A stretch of DNA of 7,296 bases from an uncultured Prevotellaceae bacterium (GTDB lineage: Bacteria > Bacteroidota > Bacteroidia > Bacteroidales > Bacteroidaceae), in NCBI GenBank assembly GCA_947303695.1, contig CAMYYX010000088.1, forward strand, positions 1 to 7,296. Reading direction: 5' to 3'. Both the position numbers and the translations under genes were made by a program. The number at the start of each line of letters is the position of its first letter. Position 1 is the stretch's first letter. The notes under the pieces were generated by a model that worked only from the letters and a program-made list of their open reading frames with translations, was not told the origin of the DNA and did no database searches. This document shows positions 1 through 5,882 of this stretch, piece by piece.

Positions 1-53
1 ATAGTTCCATCGCTGAGGATTTTCTCTTCGAGGAAATTCAAATCATTTACCAT
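1..53 (-). CDS. 5' end of an unidentified leftward gene (partial, 17 codons)
   Basis: Reading leftward from an ATG at 53-51, the frame is open to the window edge and gives MVNDLNFLEEKILSDGT. An in-frame TAA lies immediately upstream of the ATG, so translation cannot start further back. The ATG and next codons (ATG GTA AAT) are part of the tandem repeat at 44-69. TTG at 41-39 or an out-of-register ATG at 10-8 are alternative starts. The pattern LxxLxExIxxDG loosely recalls the N-terminus of xanthine phosphoribosyltransferase (xpt), but 17 codons are too few to assign a function. The gap to the stop of the preceding leftward GH43 gene is 48 bases and shows no terminator hairpin, so read-through from that gene is possible. 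An open frame this short can occur by chance. Confidence 0.35.
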   Translation of the reverse strand, partial: MVNDLNFLEEKILSDGT

Positions 54-69
54 TTAACCATTTACCATT
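44..69 (-). repeat. Intergenic heptad-type tandem repeat, copy 1
   Basis: On the forward strand the units are CATTTAC, CATTTAAC, CATTTAC and CATT; on the minus strand they read as AATGGTAAATGGTTAAATGG-type sequence. It lies just after the GH43-CBM6 gene in the direction of transcription and supplies the probable start codon of the next leftward gene. It shares the GGTAAATGGTTAAATG core with the copy at 1938-1959. Confidence 0.8.
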
Positions 70-78
70 GACTATTTT

Positions 79-96
79 GTTATCGTTATCGTTATT
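79..96. repeat. Hexamer tandem repeat (GTTATC x3)
   Basis: GTTATC, GTTATC, GTTATT stand in direct tandem just beyond the stop codon of the leftward GH43 gene. They form no stem and no terminator; function is unknown. No rho-independent terminator is visible between 53 and 102. Confidence 0.7.
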
Positions 97-101
97 GTTT
101 T

Positions 102-233
102 TTATCTTACGAGTACTTTTTTGCCGTCAATAATATTGATTCCTCGCTGTAAGCTCTGCTGACGCTGACCACGAAGATTATGGATGGATTTACTATTTGA
201 CGATTTACCATTTACCATTTGTTCTTCGATTCC
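102..233 (-). repeat. Left arm of inverted repeat: 3' coding cassette of the GH43-CBM6 gene
   Basis: The last 43 codons plus stop match 5751-5882 in inverted orientation. My hand alignment finds about 12 differences in 129 coding bases, with perfect blocks of 41 bases (184-224) and 44 bases (127-170). The peptide runs from GIEEQMVNGK to DGKKVLVR. The rest of the two proteins does not align over its length, although each contains a GH43 domain. The stop here is TAA, where the right arm has TGA. Confidence 0.9.
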
Positions 234-1814
234 TTCTGAAACTTCAGGATGGAACACGCGCCATGAGTCGAATTTGATTTTGCTTGCTTGGCTCCACACA
301 AAGAATACGTTGTGCTTGCCTGTAATCGTTTGGTTCAATCCAACCTTTGTCAGAGGGTGTCCTGTTGGGATGTCGATAACGCCTGCAGGAGTACCCGTCG
401 TACGGTCGAGGAATACCAACAACTGACCAGAGCCGCTCACGGTCTTAACCTGGATGGAGTCTGCTCCTTCGTCACCGAAATTCACGTTACGGATGAGTGT
501 CCAATCGCCTGCATCGATATTGGCGATAACGGTATTTCCACGTGTGCTGTATGCTTCGGTAGTCACCCCTGCACAATTGGCCATCGTTTCAGCTGGCACC
601 CATTCATAAGGGTTAAGGGTGTTGGTCAATGCAGGTGCACCATTATCAGTCATGCTGACTTTGGTAAGTGCACCGGTACTCTCGTTCACCGTCATCTTGT
701 TCATGGAGATGTTACGATAGCCTCCGCTGAATCCCATCTTCTTTGCAAGCCACTGGGTGTGGTAAATCATGTACCAGTTGTTACCGAATTTCTGGAAGTG
801 TGAGTGGTTGTTACCGCCTGGATAGCCGAAGTTGCTTGGATTGGGCAATACGTCGCCCATGTATTTCCAACCGTCTTTGTTGAGTGGGTTGTTGAGCGAA
901 TCAACCAACACCATGTATGCGATGCTGCATATACCAGGTTTGGCTGCTGTCACTCTCTTGTCCTTGTTGTTGTTTTTGTATGTTGTCCAGTCGCTATCAC
1001 TACGGCCACTCCAGCTAGAGCTGTACGAGAATACAAACTTACCATTGATGATGTTCAATTCGTTTGCCTCGAAATGATAGGGTGCTGGTATCTCTACGAT
1101 GTCTTTGGTTGAGAACGAGCACATGTTCTTTCCCAGCTTCACGATGCGGGCATTTCCTGGAATGAGGGTGGAACCGCTACTATTCGGGTCGCCACCTCCG
1201 AAGGTGAGCCATCCTGTTCCGTTTTCATCAACAGCCACACCAGGGTCGATGATGTTAGACTGCTTTCCACGTCCTTGTGTACTACCATCAATCAGGGCTT
1301 TCTTGATTGGGTCGGTCCAAGGACCAAGTGGGCTGGTAGCAGTCATCACTCCGATACCGCTTGCACCATTCGTGAAGTAGAGGTAGAAGTGGGTCTTGCC
1401 ATCACTCTCTTCTCGGCTGGTGATTGAAGGAGCCCATGAAGCCCAACACCAGGTACATACCGATTTCACATCGATGACACCATGATGGGTCCAGTTGACC
1501 AGATCTTCAGAAGAGAACACCACCAGCTGCGTGATCTTGCCATAGGTGTTGTTCGATGCGTTCTTTGTGGTGTTGTATTCCTGCTGGTCGTTCGTTCCAT
1601 AGACGTATAGACGACCATTATATTCTACAGCCGTTGGGTCTGCACAGAGCATCCAAGGACTGAGAGGATTGCCTACTGTATTTGTCTTATAGGCCGTAGT
1701 CAGTTTGTAGGAAGGAATTTCCTGAGCGTATGCATTGGAGCTTGATACACATGCTAAAGCGATAGCAGCAAATCGGATGGTTTGATAGACTGTTGAATAA
1801 ATAGGATTGTTCAT
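102..1814 (-). CDS. Secreted GH43 glycoside hydrolase with C-terminal CBM6-like module and sorting-type tail
   Basis: This 570-residue protein is probably an exported alpha-L-arabinofuranosidase or beta-xylosidase that removes side sugars from a plant polysaccharide such as arabinoxylan. Residues 1-30 form a signal peptide (hydrophobic 15-25, likely cut at AYA|QE); Cys22 makes a poor lipobox, so a lipoprotein is less likely. The GH43 five-bladed propeller covers about 45-395. The expected catalytic triad is visible: Asp59 in CADPT (base), Asp190 in IIDPG (pKa modulator) and Glu249 in HFEAN (acid). His337 in NNHSHF matches the conserved propeller histidine. Residues about 402-521 resemble CBM6 (IDAGDW at 433-438, then a beta-sandwich pattern). 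Residues 528-570 are a linker and tail nearly identical to the end of the GH5-GH43 protein. The ATG at 1814 follows a Bacteroidota promoter closely. GH43 subfamily and exact substrate remain unresolved. Confidence 0.95.
   Translation of the reverse strand: MNNPIYSTVYQTIRFAAIALACVSSSNAYAQEIPSYKLTTAYKTNTVGNPLSPWMLCADPTAVEYNGRLYVYGTNDQQEYNTTKNASNNTYGKITQLVVFSSEDLVNWTHHGVIDVKSVCTWCWASWAPSITSREESDGKTHFYLYFTNGASGIGVMTATSPLGPWTDPIKKALIDGSTQGRGKQSNIIDPGVAVDENGTGWLTFGGGDPNSSGSTLIPGNARIVKLGKNMCSFSTKDIVEIPAPYHFEANELNIINGKFVFSYSSSWSGRSDSDWTTYKNNNKDKRVTAAKPGICSIAYMVLVDSLNNPLNKDGWKYMGDVLPNPSNFGYPGGNNHSHFQKFGNNWYMIYHTQWLAKKMGFSGGYRNISMNKMTVNESTGALTKVSMTDNGAPALTNTLNPYEWVPAETMANCAGVTTEAYSTRGNTVIANIDAGDWTLIRNVNFGDEGADSIQVKTVSGSGQLLVFLDRTTGTPAGVIDIPTGHPLTKVGLNQTITGKHNVFFVWSQASKIKFDSWRVFHPEVSEGIEEQMVNGKSSNSKSIHNLRGQRQQSLQRGINIIDGKKVLVR
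187..221 (-). repeat. Heptad-type tandem repeat, copy 2 (inside coding sequence)
   Basis: Forward units are GATTTAC, TATTTGAC, GATTTAC, CATTTAC and CATTTG. In the GH43-CBM6 frame they encode the linker QMVNGKSSNSKS (residues 532-543), between the CBM6-like module and the conserved tail. It is identical to the copy at 5763-5797 and has the same sense relative to its host gene. Confidence 0.85.
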
Positions 1815-1845
1815 GATAAGTATTGTTTGTTAATGATTGTTGGTG

Positions 1846-1875
1846 CAAAGTTAGTAATTATTCGCTATGCGCAAA
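1846..1875 (-). promoter_or_regulatory. Bacteroidota-type promoter for the leftward GH43-CBM6 gene
   Basis: On the minus strand, TTTG (1875-1872) is followed after 18 bases by TAACTTTG (1853-1846). This matches the Bacteroidota primary sigma pattern, TTTG about 19 bases before TAnnTTTG. Transcription would start near 1840, giving an A/T-rich leader of about 25 bases with no Shine-Dalgarno motif, as usual in this phylum. Confidence 0.6.
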
Positions 1876-1937
1876 TTGCTTCGCCTCAAAAAAATCAAAT
1901 TAATTTGTGTTTTTGTTCGGCTTAAACGCAATTTTTA

Positions 1938-1959
1938 CATTTAACCATTTACCATTTAC
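1938..1959. repeat. Heptad-type tandem repeat, copy 3 (divergent intergenic region)
   Basis: Forward units are CATTTAAC, CATTTAC, CATTTAC, then a degenerate AATTTA. It lies between the two divergent hydrolase genes, upstream of the candidate promoter of each. It is close to copy 1 and related to the two coding copies. No protein-binding role can be shown from sequence. Confidence 0.8.
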
Positions 1960-2042
1960 AATTTATTATGTTTTTTCCACTGATTGTTGCAAAATCATAA
2001 GGAAATTTATTTTTTTTTATAAGGTGTTCGGAAAAAAAACAC

Positions 2043-2050
2043 GAAATTTG
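2043..2050 (+). promoter_or_regulatory. Weak candidate -7 box for the GH5-GH43 gene
   Basis: GAAATTTG fits TAnnTTTG except for the first base and, like the leftward promoter, is followed by CA. It sits 34 bases before the ATG, giving a leader of similar length. No good TTTG is found at the expected upstream distance; that area is a T-tract (2009-2018) followed by TATAAGG. The promoter is therefore only tentative, or it may need an activator. Confidence 0.3.
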
Positions 2051-2084
2051 CAGTCGGAAATACATACAACTAATAATTACTATC

Positions 2085-5000
2085 ATGAAAAGAAACTTTT
2101 TACTGCTTTTGATGCTTACCCTATTCACTACTTTGGGACAGGCACAAAACAAGACATTCGGCAATGTACCGCCACTTCACGTGGATGGCAAACATCTGAA
2201 AGACGCGAACGGAAACACGGTTCGTCTGCATGGTGTGATGGATACACCAAGCCCATATTTCAACAATGCTCGTTGGGGAGGAAAGAACTACCACTGGGAA
2301 ATCGATCTCCAGAATCAAGGATCGAGTTATACCTCATCGTGTATAGACTATTTCAAGAAACTGTTCGACGGAATGGCTAATCCTGATTTAGGTACCTATT
2401 GCAATGTGTTCCGTCTGCATCTCGACCCTTGCTGGACGAACGATAACAACGTGAAGTACAGCTATGTGGACGAGGATGGCAAGACTGTACAAGCAGGTAA
2501 GACCGGTGATGGTGAGTCGAATATTGAACATTTCAGCAAGACTCGTCTGACTACCTATATGAGAACCCTCTATAGCAAGATTGCCAAAGAAGCTATTGCA
2601 CGAGGCTTGTATGTCATTATGCGTCCGCCAGGCGTATGTCCTAGTACTATTCAGGTGGGTGATGCCTATCATCACTATCTGCTTGATGTGTGGGACATCG
2701 TGTCGAAGAACGATACGGTGCTGAAGTATTCGGGGCAGATTTCATTGGAATTGGCTAACGAGCCTATCAATGTGCGCGATGCTAACGGACAGAGTAGTCC
2801 GAATGCATTGCATGATTTCTTCCAGCCTATTGTCGACAAGATTCGTGCGAACGGATTCACAGGTATCATCTGGGGGGCAGGAACTGGTTATCAGTCGGGC
2901 TACGAAGGCTATGCTACCTATCCGCTCGAAGGTTATAACATAGGCTATGCCGTACATGTATATACCGGTTGGTATGGTCAGGAGGACAAGAACGCAAATG
3001 CTCAGACCTTCATCAATAACTTCAAGAAACAAGTGCCTGTGGTCGAGACCAACCCGATTGTGGTGACTGAGATCGACTGGAGTCCGCAGAATACCAACGA
3101 GATTGACCATGTGAACGAGATGGGTCAGAACGTCTATAAGAACTTCGGTACTTGGGCGACTGGTTCAACTTCTAAGTGGGGAGTAGCTTGGAAAGCCGTA
3201 CACGACTACTATGGTAACATCAGCATGACCCTGACGGGTACAAGCGACTTCTACGACATCGACAAGTGGATTTACGACAAGACCCTCTCTTACACTACAT
3301 GGAAGAACAATAAGAACCGAGTGCTCGAGCCAGCCTTCCTCGACAAGATGAAAGCTGCAGGCTATAAAGACACCTATGAAGCATGTAGTGGGGCCTGCTT
3401 CGAGTGGTACAAGGATTGGAACACAGATACACGTCCTTATATGGCCTACACCCATCAATGGACTGGTGACTTGGGCAACAACAAATTCATCAATCCTATC
3501 ATCAACGGTGACTTTCCAGATATCGATGTCATCCGTGTCGATGATACTTATTATATGGTCAGCACAACGATGTTCTACGTTCCAGGTGCTACCATCCTGA
3601 AATCAAAGGACCTTGTCAACTGGGAATACTGTGCCAATCCGCTGCAGCAGATTGTTGACAACGATGCCTATAACCTGCTGAATGGAAAGCATCATTATGC
3701 ACAGGGTATGTGGGCTTCGACGCTCAACTATCATGCAGGTAAGTTCTATCTCTATTTCCCTTGTTCGACGTGGTCGGCCGACTCACGAAGCATTGTCCTG
3801 ACGGCTTCCAATCCAGAGGGCAAATGGGATGTGACCCTGTTGCCTGAGGCCTATCACGATCCAGGATGGCTCTTCGATGACGGTCCGAATGGTGACGGAT
3901 ACCTCTACATAGCATGTGGAATCGGTGACATCTATGTCAATAAGTTCAATGCCAAGACACTCTCAAAGATTTCGAGTTCGAAGGTCATCAGCGTAGGCAA
4001 CGGATGCGAAGGCAGCCACATGTACCATATTGGCGATTACTATTACATCTATGCTACCTACGGAGGAACTGAGGGTAGCCAGACTACTTTCCGCGCGAAG
4101 AGTCCGATGGGACCCTATGAGGAATATGTGGGTCCTACGACCTCATCCAATCCGAAGGGACGAACCTTTGCAGGCCAGAAGATTCATCAGGGAGGTCTGG
4201 TAGAGACCCAGACAGGAGAATGGTGGACCATGTTGTTCAAAGATGCAGGTGCTATCGGACGTGTTCCTTATCTCGAGCCTGTGAAGTGGGTTGACGGATG
4301 GCCAATCGTAGGTAATAACGGTCGTGATGTGAGCGAAGGTGGTAAGGCATACACCAAGCCAAACGTAGGAAAGACCTACCCACGCACCTACCTGCCTACC
4401 AACGACACCTTCACCGATGCTACACTCGGCATGCAGTGGGAGTGGAACCACAACCCAGACAACAGCCGTTGGAGTCTGCTCGAACATCCTGGATTCCTGC
4501 GTCTGTACACCGCTACTGTAACTGACTCTCTGCAGTGGGCACGTAACAGTCTGAGCCAGCGAATTCTTGGCTACGACCCCGTTGGAAAGAGCACATCGAA
4601 CTACTACAACTCACTCGGAACCATCAAGATGATTACCACCAACATGTTGGAAGGCGACATTGCTGGTATCGCAGTATTCCAGGAACCATACGCGATGATT
4701 GGTGTGAAAGTCAACAACGGCAAGAAGCAACTCTACTACATGCAGCAGAGCAAGTTGCACGGCTCACAGCAGAAGCAGACAGGAGCCGAAATCCAGTCCG
4801 ACACCATCTATCTGCGTGCTTCCGTTAACTTCGGAACCAACAAAGCTAACTTCTACTACAGCTACGACAACATAAAATACACCAAGTTCGGTGGTGAGAT
4901 GAATATGGGTTACACCCTCGATGTGTTCGTGGGCAACCGTTTCTTCCTTTATAATTATGCTACGAAGCAATTAGGCGGTTCTGTCGACATCGACTGGTTC

Positions 5001-5882
5001 TCAACAGAACCTAACTTCACAGAAGAAGGCTACTTCGCTCCAGGCGTATTGCCTTCGTTCAGCGAGGAAGACCTCACCATGAACGACCTTGCCATCTCTG
5101 TTACCAACTACAGCGTAACTCCAGGCAGTTCGCACGAAGTCAACATTACCTGCACTTCTCTCACAGGATTGCAGACCAACGTGGCATCAAGCTGCACCTA
5201 TCAGTTCACCGACCCAACCATCGCACGAATGGTAGGCGGTAACATCGTAGGTCAGTCAGAAGGTGAGACAGAAGTCACAGCTACCTATACCGACCCACTC
5301 GGCAACAGCCGTAGCGTCACCTTCACCGTCAAAGTGTCTTACTTCCCACTCACAGCCGATGCCCTCAACCCATCTATCATCGGCACAGGTACCTTCACTG
5401 AGCGTACAGGCGGACTAAAGACAGGAAAGGACGGATTCGGTGGATGGGTCTACACCAATGGAGCAGACTTCTCGGCCTACAACTACCTCGTTGTCACACT
5501 CCTTCGTGCTTCAGCAGCTAAGCCAACCTTCCGTCTGTACGACAGCACGAAAAACAACTCAGACTTCTACACTATTGACATGAAGACGCCTACCACCACT
5601 GTAGCCATCGACCTCAAGAACCTCGTCACACCAAAGGGACGAGTCATGAGCCCATCGAAGATCTATAAGGCAGGATTCTCTTCTAACGGATCAAGTGCCC
5701 TCTACATCAAGGATGTATTCCTTAGCATGGATGGAGAAACTCCTGCTCTCGGCATCGAGGAACAAATGGTAAATGGTAAATCGTCAAATAGTAAATCCAT
5801 TTACAACCTTCAAGGTCAGCGTCAGCAGAGCTTACAGCGAGGAATCAATATTATTGATGGAAAGAAAGTATTCGTAAGATGA
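2085..5882 (+). CDS. Secreted bifunctional GH5-GH43 multidomain glycoside hydrolase
   Basis: This 1265-residue protein combines a backbone-cutting GH5 domain with a GH43 domain, probably for xylan-type polysaccharide. The signal peptide is 1-20 (cut near GQA|QN). GH5 spans about 27-445: Arg110, acid/base Glu226 in ANEP, His291 in VHVY and nucleophile Glu329 in VVTEID are all visible. A linker leads to GH43 at about 467-755, with base Asp479 (FPDID), modulator Asp592 (HDPGW) and acid Glu642 (CEGSH); both catalytic domains look intact. A concanavalin A-like GH43 C-terminal domain follows at about 772-978, then a bacterial Ig-like (BID_2-type) domain at about 1000-1086, and an unassigned beta-rich, possibly carbohydrate-binding module at about 1088-1217. 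Residues 1223-1265 are the shared repeat linker and tail. Cooperation of endo and exo activities is inferred; GH5 includes xylanases, mannanases and glucanases, so the backbone target is uncertain. The stop overlaps the GH95 start. Confidence 0.95.
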   Translation: MKRNFLLLLMLTLFTTLGQAQNKTFGNVPPLHVDGKHLKDANGNTVRLHGVMDTPSPYFNNARWGGKNYHWEIDLQNQGSSYTSSCIDYFKKLFDGMANPDLGTYCNVFRLHLDPCWTNDNNVKYSYVDEDGKTVQAGKTGDGESNIEHFSKTRLTTYMRTLYSKIAKEAIARGLYVIMRPPGVCPSTIQVGDAYHHYLLDVWDIVSKNDTVLKYSGQISLELANEPINVRDANGQSSPNALHDFFQPIVDKIRANGFTGIIWGAGTGYQSGYEGYATYPLEGYNIGYAVHVYTGWYGQEDKNANAQTFINNFKKQVPVVETNPIVVTEIDWSPQNTNEIDHVNEMGQNVYKNFGTWATGSTSKWGVAWKAVHDYYGNISMTLTGTSDFYDIDKWIYDKTLSYTTWKNNKNRVLEPAFLDKMKAAGYKDTYEACSGACFEWYKDWNTDTRPYMAYTHQWTGDLGNNKFINPIINGDFPDIDVIRVDDTYYMVSTTMFYVPGATILKSKDLVNWEYCANPLQQIVDNDAYNLLNGKHHYAQGMWASTLNYHAGKFYLYFPCSTWSADSRSIVLTASNPEGKWDVTLLPEAYHDPGWLFDDGPNGDGYLYIACGIGDIYVNKFNAKTLSKISSSKVISVGNGCEGSHMYHIGDYYYIYATYGGTEGSQTTFRAKSPMGPYEEYVGPTTSSNPKGRTFAGQKIHQGGLVETQTGEWWTMLFKDAGAIGRVPYLEPVKWVDGWPIVGNNGRDVSEGGKAYTKPNVGKTYPRTYLPTNDTFTDATLGMQWEWNHNPDNSRWSLLEHPGFLRLYTATVTDSLQWARNSLSQRILGYDPVGKSTSNYYNSLGTIKMITTNMLEGDIAGIAVFQEPYAMIGVKVNNGKKQLYYMQQSKLHGSQQKQTGAEIQSDTIYLRASVNFGTNKANFYYSYDNIKYTKFGGEMNMGYTLDVFVGNRFFLYNYATKQLGGSVDIDWFSTEPNFTEEGYFAPGVLPSFSEEDLTMNDLAISVTNYSVTPGSSHEVNITCTSLTGLQTNVASSCTYQFTDPTIARMVGGNIVGQSEGETEVTATYTDPLGNSRSVTFTVKVSYFPLTADALNPSIIGTGTFTERTGGLKTGKDGFGGWVYTNGADFSAYNYLVVTLLRASAAKPTFRLYDSTKNNSDFYTIDMKTPTTTVAIDLKNLVTPKGRVMSPSKIYKAGFSSNGSSALYIKDVFLSMDGETPALGIEEQMVNGKSSNSKSIYNLQGQRQQSLQRGINIIDGKKVFVR
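5751..5882 (+). repeat. Right arm of inverted repeat: 3' coding cassette of the GH5-GH43 gene
   Basis: This is the inverted counterpart of 102-233. Perfect blocks lie at 5760-5800 (41 bases) and 5814-5857 (44 bases). The final part, NLQGQR through GINIIDGKKVFVR, resembles the short C-terminal tails common on secreted Prevotella and Bacteroides proteins and the end of type IX secretion sorting domains. That role is inferred, since the tail is much shorter than a full sorting domain. Confidence 0.9.
5763..5797 (+). repeat. Heptad-type tandem repeat, copy 4 (inside coding sequence)
   Basis: Units are CAAATG, GTAAATG, GTAAATC, GTCAAATA and GTAAATC. In the GH5-GH43 frame they encode QMVNGKSSNSKS (residues 1227-1238), between the last beta-rich module and the tail. 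The 35 bases are identical to those of copy 2. Confidence 0.85.

Noticed and set aside
44..221. Short spaced repeats as a possible CRISPR array
   Set aside because: Units are 7-8 bp in direct tandem without unique spacers, so this is a simple tandem repeat.
288..803. 171-codon forward open frame opposite the GH43-CBM6 gene
   Set aside because: It is antisense to conserved GH43 and CBM6-like sequence and has no family likeness.
1749..1814. Lipoprotein signal at Cys22 of the GH43-CBM6 protein
   Set aside because: The preceding residues A-L-A fit a lipobox poorly, and a normal signal peptidase site (AYA|QE) plus a sorting-type C-terminal tail fit better.
2024..2042. Possible small hairpin GTGTT/AACAC near an A-tract
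   Set aside because: The stem is only five pairs with a long A-rich loop and lies just before the candidate -7 box, so it is not a credible terminator or riboswitch.
1907..2380. 157-codon forward frame across the intergenic region into the GH5-GH43 gene
   Set aside because: It overlaps the signal peptide and GH5 start in another frame. Its first part is translated A/T-rich intergenic DNA and it has no domain signal.
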